From the NCBI RefSeq assembly GCF_001519055.1, contig NZ_KQ954293.1, positions 116,690 to 180,689 on the forward strand: a stretch of DNA of 64,000 nt, written 5' to 3'. Positions 8,388 to 18,201 of this stretch are shown piece by piece (position 1 is the stretch's first letter; each line of letters starts with the position of its first letter). Below the pieces are notes generated by a model that made no database searches, was not told the DNA's origin, and saw only the letters and a program-made list of their open reading frames with translations. This DNA is from Novosphingobium sp. Fuku2-ISO-50 (GTDB taxonomy: Bacteria; Pseudomonadota; Alphaproteobacteria; Sphingomonadales; Sphingomonadaceae). Position numbers and translations under genes: made by a program.

Positions 8388-9952
8388 TCGGACTGGTGGC
8401 AGCCGCGCTCGCCGGACAACGGCGGATCATGTTGGCGGGGATTGCCTGTGCGGTGCTCGCGGCGCTGTCGGCGGTCGGATTGCTGGCCGTCTCGGGCCTG
8501 TTTCTGGCAGGAGCGACCATTGCGGGTGCCTCAGGCATCGCGGCAGTGCAGGCGTTCAACTACCTGTTGCCCAGCGCGGCCATCCGCGCCGCAGCGATCA
8601 TCCGCACCGGGACGCGCTATGGCGAGCGCATGTTTGGCCACCGCGCCGCGTTGTTCGCGCTGGCGCAAGTGCGCACCGGCCTGTTCCGCCGCGTGGCTGC
8701 CGGCGCGCTGGCCGGCAACATTCCGGGCCGTCCCGGAGAGCTTGCGACGCGGCTGGGCAAAGATGTCGATGCCTTGGAAGATTCGGTCATCCGTCGCATT
8801 TCGCGCCCCGGCGCATGGGCGTCTGGAACCGCCGGACTGGTCGGCGCGCTGGCGATGGGCTGGCGCGCGTCCGCGGTCTATCTGGTCGCGCTGGCTGCCA
8901 TGCGGGTGACGGCGCGAGGCATGGCCATCCACCGTCTGCCGCCGCTGCAAGCCCGGCTTGCCGCCGCTTACGCTGCCCTTCAGGCCGATTATGCCGACAT
9001 GGCGGGCCCTTCGGCCGATATTATGGTCTATGGCCTGGCCCCGGCACTGACTCGCGCGCTGGATCGCCCGGCACAGGCCCACGACGAAGCCCGAATGGCG
9101 CTGGCCCGGGCAGAAGCGGCAATACAGGCAGTGCAAACGATCGTCGCCACGACAGCGATTGCCGCCATGACGCTGACGGGGCGCGGACCGGCGCCGGCCT
9201 TCGCGTTTGGCCTGCTGGCGGCGATGGCCGCGTTCGAAGGCTGGGGTGGATTGGCTGCGTCCGATCTGCGGGCGCAAGAGGTGGAACAAGCCGCCCGGCG
9301 CCTCGCCGCGCTCGACGGCGACACCACCCGTGGCAAAGTTCACCCGCTCATGCACGACGCGCCTGTTCTCGGTCTGTGCGGTGTGGAATGCACACCGGGC
9401 AGTCGGGTGCTGATTGCCGGCGCTTCGGGTGCGGGCAAGACCCGGCTCGTGGAAACCCTGCTCGGCCTGCGGCATGACGCGCCCCAGGATCTGCGTATCA
9501 ATGGGCAACCACCCGAGACATGGGGGCTGGTCGGCTTGCGTGGAGCTTTTGCCCTCTGCGCGCAGGATGCCGCCATGATTGCGGGCAGTGTCGCCGACAA
9601 TCTGGGCCTGGCACGGCCCGGCGTCACGCCTGCAGAAATGTGGGACGCACTGACCGTCGCATGTGCAGCCGACATGGTCCGCGCCCTTCCCGATGGCCTG
9701 AACCAGTGGCTCGGCGGCGACGGCGCACGCCTGTCGGGCGGTCAGCGGCGACGCCTTGCCCTCGCCCGCGCGGTGCTGGCCGAACGGCCATGGCTGGTCC
9801 TGGATGAACCCAGCGAAGGGTTGGACACAGCGACCGAAAGCGATCTGATCGGCCGCCTTGACGCATGGCTGCGCGAGACGGGAACCGGTTTGCTGCTGAT
9901 CAGCCATCGTCCGGCAATGGCGATGCTGGCCGATCAGGTCGTGCCGATCTAA
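8384..9952 (+). CDS. cydC: CydC-type thiol/haem ABC exporter subunit
   Basis: This 522-residue half-transporter partners CydD. The membrane domain covers roughly residues 1-300 and the ATPase the rest, with Walker A GASGAGKTR, signature LSGGQRRR and Walker B WLVLDEPS. Translation appears to begin at TTG, with the start and the cydD stop sharing TTGA, so the two are probably translationally coupled. The ATPase domain is compact, about 200 residues. It acts in the cytoplasmic membrane, exporting reductant to the periplasm for bd oxidase and cytochrome maturation. Confidence 0.92.
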   Translation: MIGLVAAALAGQRRIMLAGIACAVLAALSAVGLLAVSGLFLAGATIAGASGIAAVQAFNYLLPSAAIRAAAIIRTGTRYGERMFGHRAALFALAQVRTGLFRRVAAGALAGNIPGRPGELATRLGKDVDALEDSVIRRISRPGAWASGTAGLVGALAMGWRASAVYLVALAAMRVTARGMAIHRLPPLQARLAAAYAALQADYADMAGPSADIMVYGLAPALTRALDRPAQAHDEARMALARAEAAIQAVQTIVATTAIAAMTLTGRGPAPAFAFGLLAAMAAFEGWGGLAASDLRAQEVEQAARRLAALDGDTTRGKVHPLMHDAPVLGLCGVECTPGSRVLIAGASGAGKTRLVETLLGLRHDAPQDLRINGQPPETWGLVGLRGAFALCAQDAAMIAGSVADNLGLARPGVTPAEMWDALTVACAADMVRALPDGLNQWLGGDGARLSGGQRRRLALARAVLAERPWLVLDEPSEGLDTATESDLIGRLDAWLRETGTGLLLISHRPAMAMLADQVVPI

Positions 9953-10341
9953 ACGCGTGGTTCGACCCGGGCGAACATCGCGGCGCTGATCCCGCAGGCT
10001 TCCGGCTTCGATTCCGGCACTCGGATTTCCGGTTCCATACCCTCTGCCGGACCGATAATGTCGTGAAGGTTGGCCATCACCCGACCCAACCGATGGCTGG
10101 CGAGACTGTAAAAAACCTGCTTGGCCTCACGGCGGGTCAACACCAGACCAGCCTTGCGCAACAACGCCAGTTGTTGACTGACCAGCGCGGGGCCCTGACC
10201 GGTATCAGCCACAAGCTCACCGACGCCTCGCTCGCCCCGCGCAAGAATGCCGAGCAGTTCCAGCCGCATGGGATGCCCGATCAGCCGCAATTCCTCGACC
10301 AGTCGAGCCGTATCCACGGGAGGTTGGTCACCCGCGCTCAT
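9949..10341 (-). CDS. ArsR-family winged-helix regulator
   Basis: This 130-residue protein has an ArsR/SmtB HTH: GHPMRLELLGIL, then GPALVSQQLALLRKAGLV and the wing TRREAKQVFYSL. The pattern is close to the BigR/SqrR sulfide sensors. Those use a pair of cysteines, whereas this protein has only one, Cys116, in a C-terminal tail. It overlaps the peroxiredoxin stop by 4 bases (ATGA), so both are made from one message. Its stop converges on cydC 3 bases away. Likely targets are its own operon or the cydAB-cydDC promoter region; this is inferred. Confidence 0.85.
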   Translation of the reverse strand: MSAGDQPPVDTARLVEELRLIGHPMRLELLGILARGERGVGELVADTGQGPALVSQQLALLRKAGLVLTRREAKQVFYSLASHRLGRVMANLHDIIGPAEGMEPEIRVPESKPEACGISAAMFARVEPRV

Positions 10342-10997
10342 GCCTCACCCGACTTTCGGTAAAACCAACTCGTCGGCCCGCTGGCAGCAAAGACTGCATC
10401 AGCCGTAAATTCCGGGGGGGACAGCACTGCATCGCCGGGCTGCCAGCCTTCAGGCGTCATGACTGTACCGTCATGCGTCCGCACCAGTGCGGCCAGTGTC
10501 CGCAGCATTTCGTCGACCGAGCGACCAACACCGATGGGATAAAACGTGGTCGCCATCAGCACGCCGTCCGGATTGATGTAATAGACAGCGCGCACGGAAG
10601 CAGCATGGCGCACATCGGCGTGCACCATGCCAAACGCGCGCGCGATCTCGAGCGTCGGATCTTCAACGATCGGAAACGGCACGACCACCCCCAGATCATC
10701 GCGGATCGCGCGGATCCAGGCCAGATGCGAGAACAGACTATCGACCGAATGTCCGAGCAGGCTGCATCCCAGCGCCTCGAACCGGCCTGCAGCGGCCGCG
10801 ATGGCCATGAACTCGCTGGTGCAAACCGGAGTGAAATCAGCCGGATGCGAAAAGAATATCAACCAGCGCCCGCGAAAGTCGGACAAGCGCATCATCCCCT
10901 GCGTGGTGCGCGCAGCAAAATTGGGCACGGTATCGCCAATGCGCAGCGACATGTCAGGTGCGGTCAAGCTGACGGAAGGCGCGCTGCCGGGTTGCAT
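10338..10997 (-). CDS. Peroxiredoxin of the Prx6 (1-Cys) type
   Basis: This 219-residue AhpC/TSA-fold protein has its peroxidatic Cys59 in FTPVCTSE, preceded by FFSHPADF. The C-terminal Prx6 extension carries TPEGWQPGD. Prx6-type enzymes reduce hydrogen peroxide, alkyl peroxides or peroxynitrite in the cytoplasm using external thiols. The ATG at 10997 has an AAAGGA ribosome-binding site 10 bases upstream. A start at 10952 (MSLRIGDTVPNF) is possible but lacks one. It forms an operon with the overlapping ArsR gene, behind an FNR-type box at 11063-11076. Confidence 0.9.
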   Translation of the reverse strand: MQPGSAPSVSLTAPDMSLRIGDTVPNFAARTTQGMMRLSDFRGRWLIFFSHPADFTPVCTSEFMAIAAAAGRFEALGCSLLGHSVDSLFSHLAWIRAIRDDLGVVVPFPIVEDPTLEIARAFGMVHADVRHAASVRAVYYINPDGVLMATTFYPIGVGRSVDEMLRTLAALVRTHDGTVMTPEGWQPGDAVLSPPEFTADAVFAASGPTSWFYRKSGEA

Positions 10998-11062
10998 CAA
11001 TCAATTGTCCTTTGCGGGCAATGTACCCCATTGCCATATTGACACATAGTGATAATGACAAA

Positions 11063-11076
11063 TTGATAGTGATCAA
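11063..11076 (-). promoter_or_regulatory. Perfect FNR/FixK-type box upstream of the peroxiredoxin-arsR operon
   Basis: TTGAT-AGTG-ATCAA matches the FNR/Anr/FixK consensus TTGAT-N4-ATCAA on both arms. The box centre (11069.5) lies 41.5 bases upstream of 11028, where a CAATAT -10-like hexamer (11036-11041) would place transcription of the minus-strand operon. That is the class II activator position. A second ATAGTGAT copy lies 20 bp away (11046-11053 and 11066-11073). The rest of the 295-bp gap (10998-11292) shows no gene. Confidence 0.6.
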
Positions 11077-11292
11077 TCCCGATAAGCAGGTGGACACTTG
11101 GTCCATGCCCTGAAGCAAAGGCACGCTTGGCGGGTGGGGCACCACGATTGGCGCTCTGTCCCTGCCCGATCAGGTGGCAGGCGATGATCACCCGTGCGTG
11201 GAGATGTTGCGCGACCGCACTCAGATCTGCTGATCAATAAGCGCCTGCTGCGCCGATACCCGCGATGACCAATATCCGCTGTTGGCTGAAGG

Positions 11293-12126
11293 CTACGTCC
11301 CGTGACGTCGCGCAAGGGCGATCAGCGCCTCGCATATCGTCGCATCCAGCGAAGCGCGCCAGCAGATGAACGGGGAAAATTCAACGCTGGGAACGCCTTC
11401 GACGATGGCCAGCTTGCCCTCGTGCAAATGCCGCGTCGCCATGCGTTCCGGAACAAATCCCGCACCACCGGCGCTTGTCAGCCATTCGAGCGACAGGATG
11501 CCAAGTTCAAGCTCGATGCCTGTCGGGGGCAGATCGCCCATTCTTGCGCGAATTTCCGCATTGGCGCTTTCGCCCCAGTCGAAATGCACGAAAATATCGC
11601 GCCACTCACGCTCAGGCATGCTCGACACCAGGACCAGACGGTCGGCAACCAACTGCTCGATGCGGATACCATTGCGCAACACAGGGTCATACAGAAAGGC
11701 CATGTCCAGTTCGCCATCGGCGAGCGCCCGGTTGATCTGCGCGGGCGCTGCGGCCGAAGCACGAACCGCGATATCGGGCCGGGCATGTGTCAGCTCATTC
11801 AGCATGGGGATCAAAAGCGTCGGCCACAGCGCGTGCTGCCCTCCGATGCGCAGGCTGTGATGGTAACGGGCGGGCAGGTTCACGCGGGAATGCCCAATTT
11901 CCCAAGCCCGGACCATCGCCTGCGCCGGCTCCATGAACCGGTGCCCCGCCTGGGTCAGGCGGCACCCCCGCTTGTCGCGTTCGAAAAGGCGTGCGCCGAG
12001 CAAGAGCTCAAGTTGCTTGATCCGCTCGGTAACCGCCGAAGCGCTGGCATGCACGCGCGTCGATGCGGCGATGAAGCTGCCCGTTTCGGCTGCGGCGATG
12101 AAAGTTCGCACGAGATGCACATCCAT
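11293..12126 (-). CDS. LysR-family transcriptional regulator
   Basis: This 277-residue protein has an N-terminal LysR HTH (MDVHLVRTFIAAAETGSFIAAS, then ASASAVTERIKQLE and LGARLFERDKRG) and a periplasmic-binding-protein-like effector domain. I chose the start at MDVHLV; upstream in-frame codons encode an atypical hydrophobic run. It is divergent from the ClC antiporter gene across 143 bp, so that gene or its own promoter is the likely target. No specific effector can be read from the sequence. Confidence 0.88.
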   Translation of the reverse strand: MDVHLVRTFIAAAETGSFIAASTRVHASASAVTERIKQLELLLGARLFERDKRGCRLTQAGHRFMEPAQAMVRAWEIGHSRVNLPARYHHSLRIGGQHALWPTLLIPMLNELTHARPDIAVRASAAAPAQINRALADGELDMAFLYDPVLRNGIRIEQLVADRLVLVSSMPEREWRDIFVHFDWGESANAEIRARMGDLPPTGIELELGILSLEWLTSAGGAGFVPERMATRHLHEGKLAIVEGVPSVEFSPFICWRASLDATICEALIALARRHGT

Positions 12127-12269
12127 TTCAATTTCGATATACAAAATTATAACTGCAAACAATCGCGATTTTCAGCGCTCAATCCGGATGGTATCGCCCA
12201 AACCCAGTGGCAAACGTCAGCCCTTGGGGGTGGGGGCCGATCGTCACCAGCCGATCTGTTTGGAGATTT

Positions 12270-13556
12270 ATGAGTCCTGGTCGCACGTTGTTCGAAGCCG
12301 GGCGCTCCCGGATCGGAGTGTTTCGCACGCGCTTCGCCGCAATTGCAGGAGCGGTTCTGCTCAGCCTCGTGGCGATTGCTTTTGCGCGGTGCGGGGAATG
12401 GGCGCAGCAGCAGTTCCTGCGCCTCTATTACGCCTATCACTGGGCTCCTGCGGTCGTCACGCCGTCGATATTTGCCGCGACGGCACTGATCACCCGCCGC
12501 TGGTTTCCCGAAGCGCGCGGGTCGGGCATTCCACAAGTGATGGCTGCCGGGCATAATCCGGCGCGCGGCGGAACCGGCCCGCTGGTGTCTCTGCCGACGG
12601 CAGCCGCCAAGTTTCTTGGCACGCTTGCGATGTTGCTGGCGGGGGGATCCGCCGGACGCGAAGGGCCGACCGTGCAAATCAGCGCCGCCGTCGTCGCGGC
12701 GGTTCACCGTTGGCTGCGCGTCCCGATTACAACAGGAGTGATCATCGCCGGTGGCGCGGCCGGGGTCGCTGCCGCATTCAACACGCCATTGGCCGGGGTT
12801 GCCTTTGCCATCGAGGAACTGGCGTCAGCGTTTGAGCAGCGTGTCGCAGCCTATGTCATGGCCGCGGTGATGATTTCAGGCCTCGTCAGTCTGGGGCTCT
12901 ATGGCGACTATGTCTATTTCGGCGTGGTCACGCAGAGCATGCCCCTGAAATCCATGCTGATGGTTGCACCTGTCGCCGGCGTTCTGGGCGGTATCGCTGG
13001 AGGCCTGTTTTCGCGTGCGTTGATCGCGCAGGCCTGGTCGTACTGGCCGGTATTCGGCAAGCTCAGGGCTCATCCCCTGCTGCTGGCGCTCGGTTGTGGC
13101 GCCATCGTCGCAGCGACGGGACTGGCAACGGACGGTCTTAGCTGGGGCACCGGCTATGAAACCACGCGCGCCTTGCTATCGGGCCAGACGGCTCCTGCGA
13201 CTTTTGGCATCGCCAAATTTGTCGCAACGCTGGCAACCGCGATGAGCGGCGCGCCGGGGGGCATCTTTGCGCCGTCGCTTTCGGTTGGCGCGGGCATGGG
13301 GCAACTGGTTGCAATGCTCTTTCCGGGCAATGCGCCCGGGGCGATCGTGCTGCTCGGTATGATCGGCTATTTTACCGGCGTGGTTCGCGCACCGCTGACT
13401 GCGGTCATCATCATGATGGAAATGACCGACGACCGCATGATGATCCTGCCGCTGTTTGCCACGGCGCTGATCGCCGATTGGGTAAGCGCCCTGATCTGCC
13501 GGCACAAACTCTACCACGCCCTTTCGCGACAGTTTCGGCAACCGGGCGTGGTTTGA
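12270..13556 (+). CDS. ClC-family chloride/proton antiporter
   Basis: This 428-residue polytopic protein has the ClC signature elements: GSGIP (residues 84-88), GREGP with the gating glutamate (Glu131), the proton-pathway glutamate in AIEE (Glu183), and GGIFAPSLSVGAG for the selectivity filter. Both glutamates are present, so a 2Cl-/H+ antiporter is more likely than a channel. The chosen ATG has GGAG 5 bases upstream. There is no C-terminal CBS domain. It converges on atpG with only 2 bases between stop codons. A role in acid or ion stress is inferred. Confidence 0.93.
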   Translation: MSPGRTLFEAGRSRIGVFRTRFAAIAGAVLLSLVAIAFARCGEWAQQQFLRLYYAYHWAPAVVTPSIFAATALITRRWFPEARGSGIPQVMAAGHNPARGGTGPLVSLPTAAAKFLGTLAMLLAGGSAGREGPTVQISAAVVAAVHRWLRVPITTGVIIAGGAAGVAAAFNTPLAGVAFAIEELASAFEQRVAAYVMAAVMISGLVSLGLYGDYVYFGVVTQSMPLKSMLMVAPVAGVLGGIAGGLFSRALIAQAWSYWPVFGKLRAHPLLLALGCGAIVAATGLATDGLSWGTGYETTRALLSGQTAPATFGIAKFVATLATAMSGAPGGIFAPSLSVGAGMGQLVAMLFPGNAPGAIVLLGMIGYFTGVVRAPLTAVIIMMEMTDDRMMILPLFATALIADWVSALICRHKLYHALSRQFRQPGVV

Positions 13557-13558
13557 AG

Positions 13559-14455
13559 CTAAAGGAGATCGCTTCCTCCCAATGCATCAAATCCCGAGAT
13601 CACGTCGAAAAGCTCTTCGTCGATGCTGCTCTGGCGCAACTGGTTGAATTCGCCATGAAGCGAATTCAACAGGTCATTGATGTTCTTGTCCGCCCGCTGC
13701 ATCGCCGCAAGACGGCTTGCATTCTCGCTGGCCAGAGATTCGGCGCAAGCCCGGAACAGCGAGATGAAAAGATATTCCCGGATCAGCGCACGCAGTGTCC
13801 TGGTGCGGGGCCCCATGACTTCGGGCAAATTGCCGGATGGCCAGCCGATGTTGGCCAAATTCCGTTGCCATTGCGTATCGAGCGGCAACAGCCGCTGACT
13901 GACCGGATCGTAAAGAGCCCCCGCTTTTGGACGATTGTGAAACACCCATAGCGATGTGTTTCCACTGGCGTGCCGTTGCGTTTCGCTCTCGATCTGGAGC
14001 TGCGCGACCAGCGGCGCGATTGCCTGAACGGAATTGGGAACCGCAAAAAGTCCGATCGGGGCCACGCCTGCTTCGGCCAGACGCGCATGAACCCGCTCAC
14101 CGACAGCCCAGACTTGTGCCTTGCCCGGCAGCGCGGCCAGCGCCTGGATGGCATAGTCGGCGATGACGTCGTTGAATTGCCCGACCAATCCCTGGTCTGA
14201 CCCAAACACGATCGCGCGGATGGCGTGGGTCTTGGCTGATCCCGCGTGTTCGTCTGCGGTTGATACCGGCCTGTGTTCTCGAAAACAGGCGCTAAGCCCC
14301 AGCTCAACGGCCCGATAATAGTCGGCCAGCGAACGCACGGATTTTTCGTATTGGCCGATGCTTGAGGCCGCCAGCGCTTTCATCGTGCGGACAACGGACT
14401 GGAGGTCGCCCGCACTGGCAATCTTGCGGCGCAGAGTCTCCGACGTGTCGCTCAT
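13559..14455 (-). CDS. atpG: N-ATPase gamma subunit
   Basis: This 298-residue rotor-stalk subunit is the last gene of the nine-gene ATPase operon. The N-terminal helix ([25 protein letters not shown]) and the C-terminal helix ([32 protein letters not shown]) form the coiled-coil axle seen in all F-type gamma subunits. It is more divergent than standard gamma, as expected for the N-type lineage. It overlaps the atpA stop by 4 bases. There is no separate delta gene in the operon. Confidence 0.93.
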   Translation of the reverse strand: MSDTSETLRRKIASAGDLQSVVRTMKALAASSIGQYEKSVRSLADYYRAVELGLSACFREHRPVSTADEHAGSAKTHAIRAIVFGSDQGLVGQFNDVIADYAIQALAALPGKAQVWAVGERVHARLAEAGVAPIGLFAVPNSVQAIAPLVAQLQIESETQRHASGNTSLWVFHNRPKAGALYDPVSQRLLPLDTQWQRNLANIGWPSGNLPEVMGPRTRTLRALIREYLFISLFRACAESLASENASRLAAMQRADKNINDLLNSLHGEFNQLRQSSIDEELFDVISGFDALGGSDLL

Positions 14456-16005
14456 GGTCTGGCTTCGGGTTCCGGTTTGGCCTGGAAAGAGACGAGCGCC
14501 TGGCGGGCGATTTCAAGGATGGCAGCGCGATCCGCATCGCTCAGTTTGTCGGCGCTTTCGAAGCGCGCGCGCACGTCCGCCGGGATCATGGCTGCGGCCG
14601 TTTTGACCGCCTGCTCCGCCTCCGCCATGCGTTCCAGCGCCACGGGGGCAAAGAGGTCCGCCGTCAGGGCCAGCAGAACCGCGATTTGCGCCGGAACCGA
14701 CACCGGTGCGCCTTCCGCCTGTTTGAGACAGGCGCGAATGCGGCGCCCGTGATCGATGATCTTGCGCGTGTCCTCATCCAGCCGGGCACCGAAACGGGCG
14801 AACGTTTCCAGTTCCTCAAACTGCGCATAGGCAAGCTTCAGGTCGCCGGCCACGGCGCGATAGGCGGCGCGCTGCGCCTTGCCGCCAACGCGCGAAACCG
14901 ATTTCCCCACATCGACAGCCGGCAGTACGCCCAGTTCGAACAGCGATGGCGAGAGATAGATTTGCCCATCCGTAATGGAAATCAGGTTGGTGGGAATATA
15001 GGCGGACATATTCTGCGCTTCGGTTTCGATGATCGGCAGCGCCGTAAGCGAACCCCCGCCGAGTTCCTCGCGCAAATGCGTCGCCCGTTCGAGCAGGCGC
15101 GCATGAATGTAAAAGATGTCACCGGGAAATGCCTCCCGCCCGGGGGGCCGCCGCAACAGCAATGACAATTCGCGGTAGGCGCGGGCATGATGCGTGAGAT
15201 CGTCATAAACGATCAGCACATCGCGGCCATGTTCCATGAAATATTCTGCGATGCTGGTCGCGGCATAAGGCGCGATGTAAGTAAGGCCCGGCGGGTCGTT
15301 GCCCTCGGTCACGACGAGCACGGTGTAATCCATCGCACCCTTTTCCCGCAGCGTTGCCACAGCCTTTGCGACTGCCGACGTGCGCTGACCGATGGCGCAA
15401 TAGATGCAAACCACATTCTTGTCGCGTTGATTGAGAATGGTATCGATCGCGATCGAAGTCTTGCCGGTCTGCCGGTCGCCGAGAATCAGCTCTCGCTGGC
15501 CGCGCCCGACCGGAATGAGCGCATCGATGACTTTGAGCCCGGTCTGGAGCGGGACCGTAACCGGCGCACGATCCATGATAGGCGGTGCCGTGCGCTCGAT
15601 CGGTCGATGCTCACTGGCAGGCACCGGGCCTTGGCCATCGAGCGGCCGGCCAAGCGGATCGATGACACGTCCGAGCAAAGCGTCACCCACAATGACATCC
15701 ATGACCCGCCCGGTGCGTGTGACCTGATCGCCGGTTTGCAGATGCCAATAGTCGCCGAGCAGCACGACGCCGATTTCGGCCTCGTCCACATTGAAAGCCA
15801 CGCCGAGCAAGCCGCCCGGAAATTGCACCAGTTCCTCAAACCCCACGCCGGGCAGGCCCGAAACCTTGGCGATACCGGTGGCAATGCTGGTGATCGTGCC
15901 CACCTCGCGCGGCGTCAGTTGCGGCGTAAAGGCCTCGCGCGCCTCGCCCATGCCGGCAAACGTGCGGTCGAAGAGATTTGCCAGGCTTTCGGGTTTGGCG
16001 GTCAT
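14452..16005 (-). CDS. atpA: N-ATPase alpha subunit
   Basis: This 517-residue F1 alpha subunit has a beta-barrel N-terminal domain, Walker A GDRQTGKT and the segment [33 protein letters not shown], a standard alpha signature. It forms the hexamer with beta. It overlaps atpF by 4 bases and atpG by 4 bases. Its sequence is distant from housekeeping alphaproteobacterial alpha subunits, for example in a short N-terminus, in line with the N-ATPase family. Confidence 0.96.
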   Translation of the reverse strand: MTAKPESLANLFDRTFAGMGEAREAFTPQLTPREVGTITSIATGIAKVSGLPGVGFEELVQFPGGLLGVAFNVDEAEIGVVLLGDYWHLQTGDQVTRTGRVMDVIVGDALLGRVIDPLGRPLDGQGPVPASEHRPIERTAPPIMDRAPVTVPLQTGLKVIDALIPVGRGQRELILGDRQTGKTSIAIDTILNQRDKNVVCIYCAIGQRTSAVAKAVATLREKGAMDYTVLVVTEGNDPPGLTYIAPYAATSIAEYFMEHGRDVLIVYDDLTHHARAYRELSLLLRRPPGREAFPGDIFYIHARLLERATHLREELGGGSLTALPIIETEAQNMSAYIPTNLISITDGQIYLSPSLFELGVLPAVDVGKSVSRVGGKAQRAAYRAVAGDLKLAYAQFEELETFARFGARLDEDTRKIIDHGRRIRACLKQAEGAPVSVPAQIAVLLALTADLFAPVALERMAEAEQAVKTAAAMIPADVRARFESADKLSDADRAAILEIARQALVSFQAKPEPEARP

Positions 16006-16865
16006 GAATGTGCCGCTTTGGGCTTGGGCGCTTTCGGGCTGGAGGCGCTTTTGGCCTTCCGCTTCGGCGCGGGTTCGGGTTCCGCCTTTGGCCCGGCTTC
16101 AGACTGCCCCTTTGCTTGCACAAGCTCGCCAACGCCCTGTTCCAGTGAGGCGAGGTAGTCCGCGATGCTCCAGCCGATCTTTTGCCCGCTCGCGGTGAGT
16201 TCGATCCCGCTGACCAGATCGGGCGAGGTTGCGAACCGCACCGGAATATCGGCTGCAAAGGTCTCTTTGAGCGCTTTCGTGACGACCGAGCGCTGCGCCT
16301 CCGGCAGGTCAAAGGCACTGCGCACGACCACCGGCTCCGTGGCGGCCTTGAGCGCTTCGCCGAAGTCGAGTTTGGCTTTGCCGTCCATCAATCGCAGGCG
16401 ACGGGCGAACAGGTCGACCATGCATTCTTCAAGGCTGGTCGAGGCAAGGTCTGCCAAAGCCTGGCGCGCGATGGCGAACACTTCCTGCTCGGCCCGGCGA
16501 CGGATGGCCTGGTTCAGGTTGGCGGCATCGCTTTGCAGCGCTTCCCGGCGCTTGGCGGCCAGGGCATCGGCAGCCTTGCGTGCTTCATCGAGAAGTCTCT
16601 GCCGCTCGGCGTCTGCCTCCTGCGTCGCTTTGGCCAGAAGAGCGGCGCGCTGCCGGTCGAACTCTGCGTTCTTGTGCTCATAGGCGTCGCGCTCTTTTTG
16701 CGCCTCCGCCTTCCTGGAGGCAGCGTCGGCAAGTTCTGCGGCGATCCGCTTTTCGCGCGCATCCACTGCGCCCAGGATCGGTTTGTAAAGAAAGCGCTTC
16801 AGCAACCACACCAGGATGATGAAGTTGAGCGCCTGAGCACCGACAGTGAACCAATCGATCAGCAT
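16002..16865 (-). CDS. atpF: N-ATPase b subunit with delta-like C-terminal region
   Basis: This 287-residue stator has one membrane helix (about 5-25), a long charged coiled coil (about 35-150) and then a folded part (about 155-245). That part contains [16 protein letters not shown] and [21 protein letters not shown], which resemble the C-terminal half of F-type delta. The last 40 residues are a Lys/Pro/Ala-rich tail similar to histone-like tails. Such long b subunits replace delta in N-ATPases. It starts 3 bases after the atpE stop. Confidence 0.9.
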   Translation of the reverse strand: MLIDWFTVGAQALNFIILVWLLKRFLYKPILGAVDAREKRIAAELADAASRKAEAQKERDAYEHKNAEFDRQRAALLAKATQEADAERQRLLDEARKAADALAAKRREALQSDAANLNQAIRRRAEQEVFAIARQALADLASTSLEECMVDLFARRLRLMDGKAKLDFGEALKAATEPVVVRSAFDLPEAQRSVVTKALKETFAADIPVRFATSPDLVSGIELTASGQKIGWSIADYLASLEQGVGELVQAKGQSEAGPKAEPEPAPKRKAKSASSPKAPKPKAAHS

Positions 16866-16868
16866 GAA

Positions 16869-17150
16869 TTACTTCCCTGCGGAATGGGCGATGACGTAAT
16901 TCCAGAACGGATTGGCAAAAATGAGAATCATCGAGACCACGAAGCAATAAATCGCGATGGATTCGATCATCGCCAGGCCCACAAACAGAGTCCGCGTGAT
17001 CGTCGTGGCCGCATCGGGTTGCTGCGCCAGAGAACTCAAGGCCGTTGCGACTGCGCGGCCCTCGCCAAGCGCAGGCCCGATGCTCCCCAGGGCGATCGTC
17101 AGACCAGCGGTGACGATTGAAGCGATGGCAATCAGCGTCATGCTATCCAT
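16869..17150 (-). CDS. atpE: N-ATPase c subunit (rotor ring)
   Basis: This 93-residue helical hairpin has two carboxylates facing the ion site: Glu30 in ALGEG on helix 1 and Glu63 in MIESIAIY on helix 2. Ser64 and Tyr68 complete the ES-x3-Y pattern known from sodium-binding c rings. Double-carboxylate c subunits mark the N-ATPase family; proton or sodium selectivity cannot be settled from sequence. The subunits form the membrane ring that drives or is driven by gamma. Confidence 0.94.
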   Translation of the reverse strand: MDSMTLIAIASIVTAGLTIALGSIGPALGEGRAVATALSSLAQQPDAATTITRTLFVGLAMIESIAIYCFVVSMILIFANPFWNYVIAHSAGK

Positions 17151-17174
17151 GGTATCTCCTGTTGTTTCCGTGGC

Positions 17175-17885
17175 TCATGGCTGGACAGCCGGTATCGGCT
17201 TCGCCTTTGGGCCGCGCGTGTTGTGGCCGCGCGTGGCGGCGGCGATATAAACGCCCGCCAGAATGCTGAAGATATAGGCCTGCACCATGCCGGTGAGCAG
17301 ACCAAGCGCACTCATCGCGATCGGAAAGATGAACGGCGTGATAGTCAGCAGAATGGCGAGAATCATGGTCCCGCTCATCATGTTGCCAAACAGGCGCACC
17401 GCCAGCGCCAGCGTGCGCGACAGTTCGCTGATAATGTTGAACGGCAGCATGATGATTGTCGGCTCGGCATAGGACCTGAGATAGCCCCCCAGCCCCTGCG
17501 CCTTGATTCCGAAAAACGGCACGACCACAAATACGCACAGCGCAAGCGCCGCAGTGGTCGATAGCGAACCGGTCGGCGGCTCATAGCCGGGAATAATGGT
17601 GCAAATGCTGGCCGATGCGACGAACAGGAACAGGGTGCCCAGAAAGCCGAGATAGATTTCCGGGGAACGCAGACCGACATCCTCGATTTGCTGCATGATG
17701 CCGGTGACAATGATCTCCAGCAGGTTCTGCCAGCGCGACCGTTGCAGGTCTGTGGAAAGATGGCGGGTGATGCGCTTTGAGCCGACCGCGAGCACGGCCA
17801 TCAAGCCCCATGTAAAGGCAATCGTCCCGTTGATTTTGATGAACCCATACTGCCACAGGATCATCTGATCGGCACTAAGGCGCAT
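17175..17885 (-). CDS. atpB: N-ATPase a subunit
   Basis: This 236-residue membrane protein has about five or six helices and the essential stator arginine in LALAVRLFGNMMSG, plus the preceding NIISELSRT segment. It forms the ion half-channels next to the c ring. I chose the ATG at 17885 because GGAGG lies 7 bases upstream. That start overlaps the atpR stop by 11 bases. A longer in-frame start would run further back into atpR. Confidence 0.94.
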   Translation of the reverse strand: MRLSADQMILWQYGFIKINGTIAFTWGLMAVLAVGSKRITRHLSTDLQRSRWQNLLEIIVTGIMQQIEDVGLRSPEIYLGFLGTLFLFVASASICTIIPGYEPPTGSLSTTAALALCVFVVVPFFGIKAQGLGGYLRSYAEPTIIMLPFNIISELSRTLALAVRLFGNMMSGTMILAILLTITPFIFPIAMSALGLLTGMVQAYIFSILAGVYIAAATRGHNTRGPKAKPIPAVQP

Positions 17886-18201
17886 AAGGGGCCTCCATCT
17901 CTGGCACACCCGAGGGTGCAAGCGGCGGTCGGGGCGGATTTCGGGTCAGGCGCTTCACCATGGCGCGCGCGAGCACCGTGCCGAGCAGGCACATCGCCCA
18001 CCGCCGCCAATCATCGCGCCCGACGAAATAGAATCCGGCCAGCAAAATGCTCATCCGCAGCACCATGCTGCCAAGGAACCAAAGCGCCGGCTGCGGCGAC
18101 GCCAGCCCCTTGATCACGGTCCACCACAGGCCGCCGAAGAAGAATGCCCCCAGCAACAGGCCTGCCGCCAACGGTATGGCAAGGCTCAAGAGTGCATTCA
18201 T
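17875..18201 (-). CDS. atpR: AtpR, N-ATPase accessory membrane protein
   Basis: This 108-residue protein has three hydrophobic helices and the motifs FFGGLWWTV and GSMVLRMSILLAGFYFVG. These are characteristic of AtpR, which occurs only in N-ATPase operons between atpQ and atpB. It is thought to help assemble the c ring or the membrane part, and the embedded Arg may interact with c-subunit carboxylates. The ATG overlaps the atpQ stop (ATGA). Confidence 0.9.
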   Translation of the reverse strand: MNALLSLAIPLAAGLLLGAFFFGGLWWTVIKGLASPQPALWFLGSMVLRMSILLAGFYFVGRDDWRRWAMCLLGTVLARAMVKRLTRNPPRPPLAPSGVPEMEAPYAP

